Source: an uncultured Kocuria sp. (GTDB lineage: Bacteria; Actinomycetota; Actinomycetes; Actinomycetales; Micrococcaceae). Taken from it: a stretch of 64,000 nt of DNA. The notes under the pieces were generated by a model. It did no database searches, had not been told where the DNA came from, and worked only from the letters and a program-made list of their open reading frames with translations. Location: positions 1-64,000 of the forward strand of contig NZ_CANMRA010000023.1 in the NCBI RefSeq assembly GCF_947500125.1. The letters run 5' to 3'. Below are positions 26,557 through 35,509 of this stretch, piece after piece. Every line of letters starts with the position of its first letter. Position 1 is the first letter of the stretch. The position numbers were made by a program, and so were the translations under genes.

Positions 26557-26634
26557 GCCGCGCCCGGGGCGGCGGGCGCCGGCCAGCAGGCCGGCGATCT
26601 CCTCCACGTGCTCGGGGGCACGGCCCGTCGATGT

Positions 26635-26661
26635 TTTCTATCCCCTCGTTTCTATCCCCTC
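26635..26661. repeat. Two 13-bp direct repeats after the LysR gene
   Basis: TTTCTATCCCCTC occurs at 26635-26647 and 26649-26661, overlapping the LysR stop codon region; function unknown. Confidence 0.55.
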
Positions 26662-27610
26662 ATCGACGGCGACGATGCCAGGCCTCGGGATGCAGGGGCG
26701 CGGACGGGTCCGGGGAGACGGACTCCCGCAGCGTGTCCACGATCAGCTGGGCGAACCAGCGCTGCGCGGGGCGCTGGTGGTCGGCCTCGCGGGTGTAGAC
26801 GGCCAGCTGCAGGGCCGGCATCTCCACGGGGTGCGGGAAGACGCGGATCCCGGCGGCCTCCACGAGCGTCTCGGCGAGGAACCGCGGCAGCACCGCGAGG
26901 CAGTCGGTGCGCTCCACGACGGACACCAGGCCCGTGAAGTGGGACAGCCGCAGGGCCGTGCTGCCCGGGGCGCCCGCCCGTTCCGCCGCGACCTCGGCGA
27001 GCTCGTGGCCCATCGACGGGGCGAGCCGGATCCGCGGCTCCTGCGCGAACTGCTCGAGCGTCAGCCGTTCCCGGACGCGCGGATGGCCGCGGGCGGCGAT
27101 CACCACGTACTCGTCCGTGCCGATGACCGTCCGGACGATGCCGGGTCCGCCGATGTAGGGGGCGCAGATCGCGGCGTCCACCTGATTGCGCAGCAGGTCC
27201 TCCGGAACGTGCTCCACGTCCAGGGGGAGCACGGTCAGCTCCACGCCGGGCGCCTGCTCCCGCAGCGCCGTCATCACGGACGGCAGGAACGCCAGCTCGC
27301 CGAGGTCGGTCAGGGCCAGCGTGAAGCGCTCGCGTGCGGTCCCCGGGTCGAACAGGCCGCCGGAGGAGACGGCCGCGGTCACCTGGGCGATCCCCGCCTT
27401 GACCTGGGGGAAGATGCTCTCCGCGAACGGGGTGGGGCTCAGGCCGCGTCCCTCGCGGACGAAGAGCTGGTCGTTGCACTGCCGGCGCAGGTTCTTCAGG
27501 GCGTGGCTCACCGTCGGCTGGGTGAGGTGCAGCTCGGCGGCGGCCCCCGTGACGCTGCCCTGCTCGTAGACCGTGCAGAACACGCGCATCAGGTTCAGGT
27601 CCAGCTCCAC
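26660..27610 (-). CDS. LysR-family transcriptional regulator
   Basis: A 316-residue LTTR. Residues 1-65 form the winged HTH (LNLMRVFCTVYEQGSVTGAA, HLTQPTVSHALKNLR, QLFVREGRGLSPT). The rest is the periplasmic-binding-protein-like effector domain. The GTG start has AGGAG about 6 nt upstream. It diverges from the ABC importer genes with a 215-bp intergenic region, so it probably controls that importer in response to its substrate. Confidence 0.92.
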   Translation of the reverse strand: MELDLNLMRVFCTVYEQGSVTGAAAELHLTQPTVSHALKNLRRQCNDQLFVREGRGLSPTPFAESIFPQVKAGIAQVTAAVSSGGLFDPGTARERFTLALTDLGELAFLPSVMTALREQAPGVELTVLPLDVEHVPEDLLRNQVDAAICAPYIGGPGIVRTVIGTDEYVVIAARGHPRVRERLTLEQFAQEPRIRLAPSMGHELAEVAAERAGAPGSTALRLSHFTGLVSVVERTDCLAVLPRFLAETLVEAAGIRVFPHPVEMPALQLAVYTREADHQRPAQRWFAQLIVDTLRESVSPDPSAPLHPEAWHRRRR

Positions 27611-27697
27611 GGGGGCACTCCTCGATCAGCGACTCATAGAGGACATGTATCGGTCCATCGACAACATGCACTGGTTTGTGAATGCTACGCCACTAGA

Positions 27698-27711
27698 GTG
27701 ATCCCTATCAC
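27698..27711. promoter_or_regulatory. Inverted repeat GTGAT-N4-ATCAC upstream of the ABC importer
   Basis: It sits 128 bp before the importer's first start codon, in the divergent LysR/ABC region, and could be the LysR or another regulator site. Confidence 0.45.
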
Positions 27712-27825
27712 AGCCCCGGCTGGCCGGTCGCACAGTGTGGTGCGGACGACGGGCCCGGCACCGACCAGGGAGCTCCACGACCGAGTTCCAGCACCGAACA
27801 CCATTACCGAACACCACAGGGAGGC

Positions 27826-28779
27826 ATGATGCGGCGTCCGCTCATGAGCTTGGGAGCAGCAGGGTCCGTACTGGCGCTGGCCGCGTGCGGCGGCGACGGC
27901 GGCGGCGCCGAGGGGGAGATGCAGGACGTCACCGTCGGCGTCATCCCCATCGTCGACACGGCCGCCATCTGGCTGGGCAAGGAGCAGGGCTTCTTCGAGG
28001 AGGAGGGGATCAACCTCGACATCCAGACCACCACCGGCGGGGCCGCCGCCGTGCCGGGCGTGGTCAGCGGGGACTTCGACTTCGCCTTCGGCAACACCCT
28101 CTCCGTGATGGTCGCCCAGGACGAGGGGCTGGACATCCGTTTCGTCACCAACGGCACCACGACCTCCGGCGACACCGAGCGCGACTTCAGCGCCGTCGTC
28201 GTGCCCGCCGACTCGGACATCCAGGGCCCCGAGGACCTGGCCGGCAAGACCGTGTCGGTGAACAACCTCAACAACATCGGTGACACGACCATCCGCCACG
28301 TCGTGGAGCAGGCCGGCGGCGACCCCGACTCCATCGAGTTCGTGGAGGTCGGCTTCCCGGACGCCCCGGCGGCCCTCGACCGCGGCCAGGTGGACGCGGC
28401 ATGGATCCTCGACCCGTTCCTCACCCAGGTCCTCGACGAGGGCGCCCGCGCGGTGTCCTACAACTTCGTGGAGTTCGACCCGGAGCTCGACATCGCCGGC
28501 TACTTCACGACCGCGCAGAAGATCGAGGAGGACCCGGAGCTCGTCGAGAGCTTCCAGAACGCCATGAACAAGTCCCTCGAGTACGCGAACGAGAACCCGG
28601 ACGAGGTCCGCGACATCGTCGGGACCTATACGGAGATCAGCGACGAGCTGCGCGAGAAGATGGCCCTGCCCCGCTACCGGACCGAGTTCGACCGGGAGTC
28701 CTTCCAGAAGCTGGGCAGCGCGGCCGTGGAGTACGGCTCGCTGGAGAACGAGCCCGACCTGGACACGCTCCTGCCGTAG
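27826..28779 (+). CDS. ABC importer substrate-binding lipoprotein (SsuA/THI5-like)
   Basis: A 317-residue NMT1/THI5-like binding protein. The signal peptide ends with lipobox LAAC, anchoring it to the membrane. VTVGVIPIVDTAAIWLG and GFFEEEGINLDIQ begin the first lobe; WILDPFLTQVL marks the hinge-side helix. Two adjacent ATG codons occur (27826, 27829); GGAGG spacing favours the second. The family takes up nitrate, sulfonates, taurine or thiamine precursors; the ligand cannot be read from sequence. Confidence 0.9.
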   Translation: MMRRPLMSLGAAGSVLALAACGGDGGGAEGEMQDVTVGVIPIVDTAAIWLGKEQGFFEEEGINLDIQTTTGGAAAVPGVVSGDFDFAFGNTLSVMVAQDEGLDIRFVTNGTTTSGDTERDFSAVVVPADSDIQGPEDLAGKTVSVNNLNNIGDTTIRHVVEQAGGDPDSIEFVEVGFPDAPAALDRGQVDAAWILDPFLTQVLDEGARAVSYNFVEFDPELDIAGYFTTAQKIEEDPELVESFQNAMNKSLEYANENPDEVRDIVGTYTEISDELREKMALPRYRTEFDRESFQKLGSAAVEYGSLENEPDLDTLLP

Positions 28780-28816
28780 CGCGGGAGCTCCGATCGACAG
28801 GAGGAGGGACCACCAC

Positions 28817-29611
28817 ATGGCACGATCCCGCGCCGGCCGGTCCTGGGGGCCCGGCGTCCTCGGTGTGCTGGGAATCCTCGGATTCCTGCTCACCTGGGAG
28901 CTGCTGCCCCTGACCGGCATCGTCAACCCCCGGTACCTGCCCCCGGCCAGCGAGGTCCTGCTGGAGCTCGGGGAGCAGCTCGGCTCGGCGGGATTCTGGC
29001 TGGCGGTCTGGCAGACCGTCCGGGCCTGGTTCCTCGGGCTGCTGATCGCCGCTGTCGCCGCGATAGTGCTGGGGCTGGTCATCGGCAGCAGCACGTTCCT
29101 GCGCCGGGCGACCCACAGCACCATCGAGTTCCTCCGGCCCATCCCGTCGGTCGCGCTCATCCCGCTGGCCGTGCTGCTGTTCGGGGTGCAGCTGGAGTCC
29201 ACCCTGCTGCTGGTGGTGTACGCGTCCTTCTGGCAGATCCTCATCCAGGTGCTCTACGGGGTCGGGGACGTGGACACCGTGGCGCAGGACACGGCCAAGA
29301 GCTACGGTCTCGGACCGGTGGCCCGCGTCCGGTACGTCACGTGGCCCACGTCCCTGCCCTACGTGATCACCGGGCTGCGGCTCGGGGCGGCCGTGGCCCT
29401 CATCCTGGCGGTGACCGCCCAGCTCGTGATCGGCACGCCCGGGCTGGGCCGGGAGATCTCGCTGGCCCAGTCCGGCGGCGCCGTCACGGCCATGTACGCG
29501 TTCATCGTCACGGCCGGGCTGCTGGGCGTGCTCATCAACCTGGCGATGCGGGCCCTGGAGCGCCGGGCGCTGTCCTGGCACTCGTCCGTCCGCGGAGAGG
29601 TGGCGGTGTGA
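28817..29611 (+). CDS. ABC importer permease 1
   Basis: A 264-residue BPD-type permease with about six membrane spans. The EAA-like loop is seen as AQDTAKSYGLGPVARVRYVT. It has an AGGAGG site before the ATG. Its stop overlaps the next permease start by 4 bp (GTGA). With the next gene it forms a heterodimeric channel of the SsuC/TauC type. Confidence 0.9.
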   Translation: MARSRAGRSWGPGVLGVLGILGFLLTWELLPLTGIVNPRYLPPASEVLLELGEQLGSAGFWLAVWQTVRAWFLGLLIAAVAAIVLGLVIGSSTFLRRATHSTIEFLRPIPSVALIPLAVLLFGVQLESTLLLVVYASFWQILIQVLYGVGDVDTVAQDTAKSYGLGPVARVRYVTWPTSLPYVITGLRLGAAVALILAVTAQLVIGTPGLGREISLAQSGGAVTAMYAFIVTAGLLGVLINLAMRALERRALSWHSSVRGEVAV

Positions 29612-30381
29612 GACTCGTCAAGACCCTGGGCTACGCCCTCGCGCTGCCCGTCCTGCTGATCCTCCTGTGGTGGGTCTACACCCTGGTGGAGACCAGCTTC
29701 TACGTCCCGGAGCCGGGCGAGTTCGCCACGACGTTCGTGGACGTCTGGTTCGGGGAGCGGTTCTTCGACGACGTGCTGCCGAGCATCGGCCGGCTCCTGG
29801 TGGGGCTGGCGCTGTCCATCCTGCTCGGCGTCGTCGCCGGACTCGTGATCGGCTCGGTGCGCTGGCTGCGGAACCTGCTGGAGCCCGTGCTCGAGTTCTT
29901 CCGGGCGATCCCGCCGCCGGTGCTGGTGCCCGTGCTGATGCTGCTCATCGGTGTCAACGACCAGATGAAGGTCGTGGTGATCGTGCTCGGGTCCGTGTGG
30001 CCCGTGCTGCTGAACACCATCGAGGGCGTGCGCTCGGTCGACTCCGTCATGAACGAGACGGCGCGCTCGTACGGGATCCACGGGTGGTCGAGGATCGTCC
30101 ACCTGGTGATCCCCGCCGCCAGCCCGCAGATGATGGCCGGCATCCGCCAGGCCCTGTCGATCGGGCTGATCCTGATGGTGATCTCGGAGATGTTCGCCTC
30201 GTCCTCGGGGCTCGGTTTCACCATCGTGCAGTTCCAGCGATCGTTCGCCATCCCCGAGATGTGGAGCGGCATCGCCGTCCTGGGTCTCATCGGAGTGGTG
30301 CTGGCGTTCGTCTTCCAACGTGTTGAACGCAAGGTCCTCGCCTGGTACCGGGGCCTGAAAGAGGTGGAGAATGCAGGCTGA
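29608..30381 (+). CDS. ABC importer permease 2
   Basis: A 257-residue BPD-type permease, homologous to the preceding one. The EAA loop is NETARSYGIHGWSRIVHLVI. The GTG start overlaps the previous stop, and the 3' end overlaps the ATPase start by 11 bp, so translation of the three genes is coupled. Confidence 0.9.
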   Translation: MRLVKTLGYALALPVLLILLWWVYTLVETSFYVPEPGEFATTFVDVWFGERFFDDVLPSIGRLLVGLALSILLGVVAGLVIGSVRWLRNLLEPVLEFFRAIPPPVLVPVLMLLIGVNDQMKVVVIVLGSVWPVLLNTIEGVRSVDSVMNETARSYGIHGWSRIVHLVIPAASPQMMAGIRQALSIGLILMVISEMFASSSGLGFTIVQFQRSFAIPEMWSGIAVLGLIGVVLAFVFQRVERKVLAWYRGLKEVENAG

Positions 30382-31276
30382 ATCGGGAAGCTCGGCAGTG
30401 GACGGCGGCGCGACCGCCCCCCGGACCGGCACGGACGGGACCGCCGCGGGGGTCTCGGACGACGGCGCCGGGCGCACCGGCGGGAAGGACGTGCTGCTGT
30501 CCGTGCGCGGGCTGCAGAAGATCTACCAGAGCGACCACGGCGACGTGGAGGCCGTCCGCAACCTCACGTTCGACCTCAACCGCGGTGAGCTGGCGTGCCT
30601 CGTGGGGCCCTCGGGATCCGGCAAGACCACGCTGCTCAAGTGCATCTCCGGGCTCATGGCGCCGACCTCCGGCGAGGTGCTGCTGGGCGGGGAACAGGTG
30701 ACCGGCCCGCCCAAGGACATGGCCGTGGTCTTCCAGGAGTACGGGCGCAGCCTCTTCCCCTGGATGACGGTCCGCGAGAACGTGGAGCTGCCCCTCAAGA
30801 ACGCCAAGCTGGCCCGGGACGAGCGGAACCGGCTCGTGGAGGAGGCGATCGCCGCGGTCGACCTGCGCGGGGCGGACAAGAAGTACCCGTGGCAGCTCTC
30901 GGGCGGCATGCAGCAGCGCGTGGCGATCGCCCGGGCGGTCGCCTACCAGCCGAAGATCCTGCTCATGGACGAGCCGTTCGCCGCGGTGGACGCCCAGACC
31001 CGCGCCGACCTCGAGGACCTCATCCGGGACGTGTGGCACCGGATGGGCGTGACCGTGCTGTTCGTGACCCACGACATCGACGAGTCCGTCTACCTCGGCG
31101 AGCGCGTCATCATCCTCTCGAGCTCGCCGACCGTGGTCCAGGAGGACCTCCCGATCGACCTGCCCGACGACCGGGACCAGCTCACCACCCGCGGCCTGCC
31201 GCGGTTCACCGAGCTGCGCGGCCACGTCTACGAGGAGATCCAGCGCGCCAAGCGGGAGGCCGGCACGAGGGCCTGA
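30371..31276 (+). CDS. ABC importer ATP-binding protein
   Basis: A 301-residue SsuB/TauB-like ATPase. Walker A GPSGSGKTTLLK, Q-loop VVFQEYGRSLFPW, signature LSGGMQQRVAIARA, Walker B ILLMDEPFAAVD and H-loop FVTHDIDES are all present. About 40 extra N-terminal residues (Gly/Asp/Thr-rich) precede the domain. It energises the two permeases upstream. A strong terminator follows. Confidence 0.95.
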   Translation: MQAESGSSAVDGGATAPRTGTDGTAAGVSDDGAGRTGGKDVLLSVRGLQKIYQSDHGDVEAVRNLTFDLNRGELACLVGPSGSGKTTLLKCISGLMAPTSGEVLLGGEQVTGPPKDMAVVFQEYGRSLFPWMTVRENVELPLKNAKLARDERNRLVEEAIAAVDLRGADKKYPWQLSGGMQQRVAIARAVAYQPKILLMDEPFAAVDAQTRADLEDLIRDVWHRMGVTVLFVTHDIDESVYLGERVIILSSSPTVVQEDLPIDLPDDRDQLTTRGLPRFTELRGHVYEEIQRAKREAGTRA

Positions 31277-31279
31277 ACC

Positions 31280-31326
31280 GCACCGGCGCCTCCACCCGGG
31301 CCCGTGCCCGGTGGAGGCGCCGGTGC
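31280..31326. terminator. Terminator of the ABC importer operon
   Basis: A 17-bp stem (31280-31296 with 31310-31326) immediately after the ATPase stop. Confidence 0.78.
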
Positions 31327-31391
31327 GCCCACTACACTGGGCCCACCGGCTCCGGAGCGCCCGGGGCCTGTTCCCCCACGGGAGGCACGCC

Positions 31392-31604
31392 ATGAGCACC
31401 ACCCCGTCCGAGGGTCTGCGCGGCACCACCGCGCCGTGCCCGCGCTGCGGCGCGACCGGGTTCGAGCTGGTCTACGTGCAGATCATGCCGGACGACTGGG
31501 ACCAGGCGCGCGACGTCGAGCTGGCCTCCCCGTCGATGATGCTGCCCGACGGGCGCGCTCCCGAGTTCTCCTGCCAGAACAGGCAGTGCCGCCACCTCTG
31601 GTGA
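31392..31604 (+). CDS. Small zinc-ribbon protein
   Basis: A 70-residue protein with CPRCGATG near the start and SCQNRQCRHLW at the end, giving two cysteine pairs that likely bind one zinc. GGAGG lies 6 nt before the ATG. A TACACT hexamer about 55 bp upstream may be the -10. No function is known; such ribbons often bind nucleic acid or proteins. Confidence 0.8.
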   Translation: MSTTPSEGLRGTTAPCPRCGATGFELVYVQIMPDDWDQARDVELASPSMMLPDGRAPEFSCQNRQCRHLW

Positions 31605-31709
31605 GACCCGGCGGTCCCGGGAGGTGGGCGCTGCGGGACCCTCGCCCGTCCAGGCGGACACCGGGTCCTGCCCCGGCGCCCGTCTCCGGGCCCGGCCCCC
31701 AGCGGCGGG

Positions 31710-32603
31710 TCAGCCAGGGGACCACCCGCCCGGGCCGGTGGAGTACCCGTGGTCGGTCGCGTAGGCACCGAGCACCTCCTCCGTGCTCTCGCCCGAGCCG
31801 TGGAACTCCGTGCGCAGGTGCTGGCCGATGTCGGACACGGCTGAGGAGAGCATCCGGCCGCTGAGCCGGACCTCCTCGGCGGGCGCCTCCTCGGCGCGGG
31901 CAGCGATCTCCATGGCGTAGGGCAGGAAGACGGCCAGCGCCGCGTCCTCCTTGACCTCGCGGAAGTAGTAGGACTCCGCGTTCTGCACGAGCGCCACGTG
32001 CACGTCGACGATCTCCGCGGTGAGCTGGTCCACGGTCCGGCTCGCGCCGCCGCGGTCCAGGTGCGCGACCCGTTCCGCGTAGCCGACGGACTGCAGGGCG
32101 CGCAGCCGGACCGCGAGGGCACGTCGCCGGGCGAGGGCGGGATAGATCTGGGTGACCCAGGACAGCGTCGCGGTCAGCAGCGCGAATCCGATCAGGGCCT
32201 CGACGGGCGAGACGAAGCGCAACCACGCCCCGGTGGGCACGACGTCCCCGAATCCGAGCGTGCCCAGGGTCACGAGCGAGATGTAGAGCGCCTCGGCGAA
32301 GTCGTCGTAGTCCCCGGGGTTCATGCCCTCGACGTAGTAGAAGCCCTCCGGCACGTAGGGGTAGTACACCAGGGCCCACCCGAGCGCCTGGAGCATGCCC
32401 CACAGCACGATGACGATCACCACGCCGAGCGGTCCCGCGAGGGAGCCCCAGCGGTGGTTCGTGCTGCGGGAGAGCCGCCACACCAGCCGCAGCACCCAGA
32501 AGCTGATCGTGCCGCGGCCGCTGGGGTGGAGCAGCCCGCGGAACACGTCGTAGAGCCCGAAGCCCACGAGGCCGAGACCGAGCAGGGTGAACACCTCGTC
32601 CAT
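31710..32603 (-). CDS. Two-TM potassium/ion channel family protein
   Basis: A 297-residue membrane protein. An N-terminal span (about residues 5-25) is followed by TM helix VVIVIVLWGMLQALGWALVY, a pore loop with selectivity filter TLGTLGFGD, and a second pore-lining helix. A cytosolic helical domain of about 130 residues follows. The filter matches the K+-channel T-X-G-[YF]-G-D pattern, so K+ conduction is likely. Gating input is unknown. Confidence 0.85.
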   Translation of the reverse strand: MDEVFTLLGLGLVGFGLYDVFRGLLHPSGRGTISFWVLRLVWRLSRSTNHRWGSLAGPLGVVIVIVLWGMLQALGWALVYYPYVPEGFYYVEGMNPGDYDDFAEALYISLVTLGTLGFGDVVPTGAWLRFVSPVEALIGFALLTATLSWVTQIYPALARRRALAVRLRALQSVGYAERVAHLDRGGASRTVDQLTAEIVDVHVALVQNAESYYFREVKEDAALAVFLPYAMEIAARAEEAPAEEVRLSGRMLSSAVSDIGQHLRTEFHGSGESTEEVLGAYATDHGYSTGPGGWSPG

Positions 32604-32712
32604 GGATCTCCTCCCCCGAAGCGCGGCCGGACCTCGCGGCCGGCTCGTCGGTCGCCCCAGGATACCGGCGTGGGGCCGGTGCCCCTCCCGGGCCCCGCCC
32701 GCAGCGGACCGG

Positions 32713-32718
32713 TAGCGT
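32713..32718 (+). promoter_or_regulatory. -10 element of a leaderless CNNM-type transporter transcript
   Basis: TAGCGT ends 7 nt before the ATG at 32726. Confidence 0.55.
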
Positions 32719-32725
32719 GGTCGCC

Positions 32726-34069
32726 ATGGACTCCAGCACCCTCGTGAACATCCTCCTGGTCCTGCTGTTCGTGGCGGTCGGAGGGGTCTTCGCGGGCACC
32801 GAGATGGCCATCGTGAGCCTGCGGGAGAGCCAGGTCCGGAGGATCGAGCGCTCGGGGCGGAAGGGCGCCCGGACCGCCGCCCTCGTCCGGGACCCCAATC
32901 TCTTCCTCTCGGCGGTGCAGATCGGTGTGACGGTGGCCGGGTTCTTCTCCTCGGCCTACGGTGCCTCCACGCTCGCCCCGGACGTGGCCCCGCTGCTGGA
33001 GCGGGCCGGGCTGTCCACCGCCGCCGCGGAGACCACGGCGCTGATCGGCATGACCCTGGTCATCGCCTACCTCTCGCTCGTCCTCGGGGAGCTCGTGCCC
33101 AAGCGGCTGGCCATGCAGCGCTCGGTGGGGTTCACGAAGGTCCTGGCCCCTCCGCTCAACCTGTTCGCCAAGCTGATGCGTCCCGTCATCTGGCTGCTGT
33201 CGGTGTCCACGAACCTCGTGGTGCGGCTCGTGGGCGGGGACCCGCACGCCGCCGCCGAGGAGGTCTCGGCGGAGGAGATCCGCGAGATGGTCGTGGACAC
33301 CCGGGGCATCGGCCCGGTGTCCCGGTCGATTCTCACGGACGTCTTCGAGGCGGGCGAGCGCCGTCTGGCCGAGGTCATGCGTCCCCGCCCCGACGTCCAC
33401 TTCCTGGACGGCACCCTGCCCGTCACGGAGGCGTACCGCACGGCGCTGACCCTGCCGCACTCCCGCTACCCCGTGCTCGGCACGGGCGTGGACGACGTCC
33501 TGGGCTTCGTGCACATCCGCGACCTCGTGCTCGCGGACGAGGACGGGGACGGGGTCATCGAGGCCCCGCCCCGGACCCTGCGGGACGTGGTGCGGCCCAT
33601 CCCCTTCCTGCCGGAGACCAACCACGTGCTGCGCACCCTGCAGGCCATGCGCAAGGGCGGGCACCACATCGCGCTGGTGGTCGACGAGTACGGCGGGACG
33701 GCGGGCATCGTGACCCTCGAGGACCTGGTGGAGGAGCTCGTGGGCGAGATCTACGACGAGTTCGACGCCGGGATCCGGGAGCACGAGGACACGGTGCTGC
33801 GCCGGGGCGGGGCCGTGCTCGTGGACGGCGGGCTGATCATCCAGGAGGTCCCGGCGGAGGCCGGGCTCGTCATCCCCGAGGGCCACTACGAGACCGTGGG
33901 CGGGTTCCTGATGGACCGGCTGGGGCGGGTGGCGCGCCCGGGCGACGTCGTCGTCGTGGACGACCACCGGCTCGAGGTCCTGGCCGTGGACCGCAGCCGG
34001 GTGGAGCGGGTGCGGATCACCCGGGCACCGCAGGACGACGCGGCGGGGGGCGAGCGGCCCGACTCCTGA
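32726..34069 (+). CDS. CNNM/CorC-HlyC-type haemolysin-family membrane protein
   Basis: A 447-residue protein. An N-terminal DUF21/CNNM transmembrane domain (residues 1-190; FAGTEMAIVSLRES and LVLGELVPKRLAMQ) precedes a tandem CBS pair (VMRPRPDVHFLDG..., HIALVVDEYGGTAGIVTLED) and a CorC_HlyC C-terminal domain (ETVGGFLMDRLGRV). Members transport or sense Mg2+/Co2+. I prefer ATG 32726 to a GTG 9 nt upstream because of the -10 spacing. Confidence 0.92.
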   Translation: MDSSTLVNILLVLLFVAVGGVFAGTEMAIVSLRESQVRRIERSGRKGARTAALVRDPNLFLSAVQIGVTVAGFFSSAYGASTLAPDVAPLLERAGLSTAAAETTALIGMTLVIAYLSLVLGELVPKRLAMQRSVGFTKVLAPPLNLFAKLMRPVIWLLSVSTNLVVRLVGGDPHAAAEEVSAEEIREMVVDTRGIGPVSRSILTDVFEAGERRLAEVMRPRPDVHFLDGTLPVTEAYRTALTLPHSRYPVLGTGVDDVLGFVHIRDLVLADEDGDGVIEAPPRTLRDVVRPIPFLPETNHVLRTLQAMRKGGHHIALVVDEYGGTAGIVTLEDLVEELVGEIYDEFDAGIREHEDTVLRRGGAVLVDGGLIIQEVPAEAGLVIPEGHYETVGGFLMDRLGRVARPGDVVVVDDHRLEVLAVDRSRVERVRITRAPQDDAAGGERPDS

Positions 34070-34107
34070 CCGGGCCCGCCGCAGGCGCTCACCTGGGTCG
34101 TGGTCAG

Positions 34108-34126
34108 GCCCGCCGTGCCGGCGGGC
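34108..34126. terminator. Short hairpin between convergent genes
   Basis: GCCCGCCG/CGGCGGGC stem with a TGC loop just past the GNAT stop; no T-run. Confidence 0.45.
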
Positions 34127-34129
34127 GGG

Positions 34130-34477
34130 TCAGCGCTGCCCCTTCCGGGGGACGGCCGCGAGGTGCTCGGGCCGCACGGGCACGGCGTGCTGCTGCTGGT
34201 CGGGGTGCGTGCGCAGCCACTTCTTGATGTAGGGGCACACCGGGACCACGGGCAGTCCGGCCGCGATGGTGTCGTCCAGGGCCTCCCGGGCCAGTCTCGA
34301 GGCCGGACCCTGGCCGCCGTAGGCGTCGTCGACGCTGGTGTGGTAGAAGATCCGCTGCGGCCCGTCGGCGCCCTCGAAGGGCACCCAGTGGGCGGAGCCG
34401 ATGACGGTCTCCCCGTCGAGGAGCTCGTAGCGGTGCCGGTCGGGGTTGTTCCGGACCGTGATGGCGGAGGTGTTCAT
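34130..34477 (-). CDS. YjdJ-type GNAT family N-acetyltransferase
   Basis: A 115-residue short acetyltransferase of the Gcn5-related YjdJ class. VRNNPDRHRYELLDGETVIGSAHW is followed by the acetyl-CoA loop region GGQGPASRLAREALDD and the diagnostic C-terminal VCPYIKKWLRTHPD. Its substrate is unknown. It follows the pirin gene by 21 bp on the same strand, and AhpD-like protein, pirin and GNAT appear to form one operon. Confidence 0.88.
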   Translation of the reverse strand: MNTSAITVRNNPDRHRYELLDGETVIGSAHWVPFEGADGPQRIFYHTSVDDAYGGQGPASRLAREALDDTIAAGLPVVPVCPYIKKWLRTHPDQQQHAVPVRPEHLAAVPRKGQR

Positions 34478-34498
34478 GGTGGTCTCCGGGGGACGGGC

Positions 34499-35509
34499 TC
34501 AGCCGCGGGGCCGCAGCTGGACGGTGGGCAGCGGCGGGGCCGGCAGCGGTGCCGGCTGCCCGTCGGGGTAGGGCCCGAAGCGCGGGTACGGGGCGCCGTC
34601 GGCGTAGGTCCCGGCCGCCGGGGCGGGGGCAGGCTCGGCGTCGATCTCCGCCTGCCAGGCGGCGCGGTAGGCGACGACCTCCTCGTGGCTGCGGCCCACG
34701 AAGTTCCACCACATCACGATCTGCTCGCCCAGCGGCTCCCCGCCGATGAGCAGCAGCCGGACCGGGCTCAGGCCGGCCTCCAGCACCACCGCCCCCTGCC
34801 CGACCGGGAGGTAGGCGAGGTGGTCCACCGGCACGGGCGCGCCGTCGAGCGTGAGGTCCCCGGAGTCGAGCAGCACGCCGTGCTCGAGGGCCGGGTCGAG
34901 CTCCAGCTCCAGCCGGGCCCCGGGGCGCAGGGTGGCCTCGGCGGCGAGCAGCGGCGGGGTGAAGGTGTCCACCGGGGACGTGGCCCCGGCCAGGGAGCCC
35001 AGGAAGACGCGCAGCTCCGTGCCCTCGCCGGCCACCGGCTCGGGGGTGTGGTGCTCGAAGGCCGGGGCCATGTGGCGGGTCGCCTCCGGCAGGGCGTACC
35101 ACAGCTGGACCCCGTGCAGGAGCGTGGTGCCGGGGGTGGAGAACTCCTGGTGGGAGATCCCGCGCCCGGCGATCATCAGGTTGACCTCACCGGGCCGGAC
35201 GACGGCGTCGTAGCCCGCCGAGTCCCGGTGGGCGATCCCGCCCGTGAACAGCAGGCTCACGGTGGCCAGCCCCGTGTGCGGGTGCCGGGCCACGGTCATG
35301 CCGCCGGACTCCGAGACCAGGTCGGGGCCGTAGTGGTCCACGAAGCACCACGCCCCGATGAGGCTGCGCTGCCGCTGCGGCAGGGTGCGGCGCACGGTCA
35401 TCGCCCGCGGCCCGCCCAGGGGCACCTCGCGCGGGGCCAGCAGCTGCGCGCCGGCCCCGACGGCCTCGGTGCACAGGAGTTCCTGCGGGTCCGCCTCCAG
35501 ATTGGTCAC
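34499..35509 (-). CDS. Pirin family protein
   Basis: A 336-residue two-cupin protein. HPHTGLATVSLLFTGGIAHRD and the metal His residues around GRGISHQEFS define the N-terminal pirin cupin; the C-terminal cupin is also complete. The tail is Pro/Ala-rich. The GTG start (35507-35509) has GGAGG 8 nt upstream and overlaps the AhpD-like gene stop by 4 bp (GTGA). Bacterial pirins may act as quercetin dioxygenases or metabolic regulators. Confidence 0.9.
   Translation of the reverse strand: MTNLEADPQELLCTEAVGAGAQLLAPREVPLGGPRAMTVRRTLPQRQRSLIGAWCFVDHYGPDLVSESGGMTVARHPHTGLATVSLLFTGGIAHRDSAGYDAVVRPGEVNLMIAGRGISHQEFSTPGTTLLHGVQLWYALPEATRHMAPAFEHHTPEPVAGEGTELRVFLGSLAGATSPVDTFTPPLLAAEATLRPGARLELELDPALEHGVLLDSGDLTLDGAPVPVDHLAYLPVGQGAVVLEAGLSPVRLLLIGGEPLGEQIVMWWNFVGRSHEEVVAYRAAWQAEIDAEPAPAPAAGTYADGAPYPRFGPYPDGQPAPLPAPPLPTVQLRPRG

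Noticed and set aside
26581-26634. Possible gene remnant on the minus strand after manA
   Set aside because: A short stretch reads PPEHVEEIAGLLAG, but it is too short to assign and no start or remaining domain is visible.
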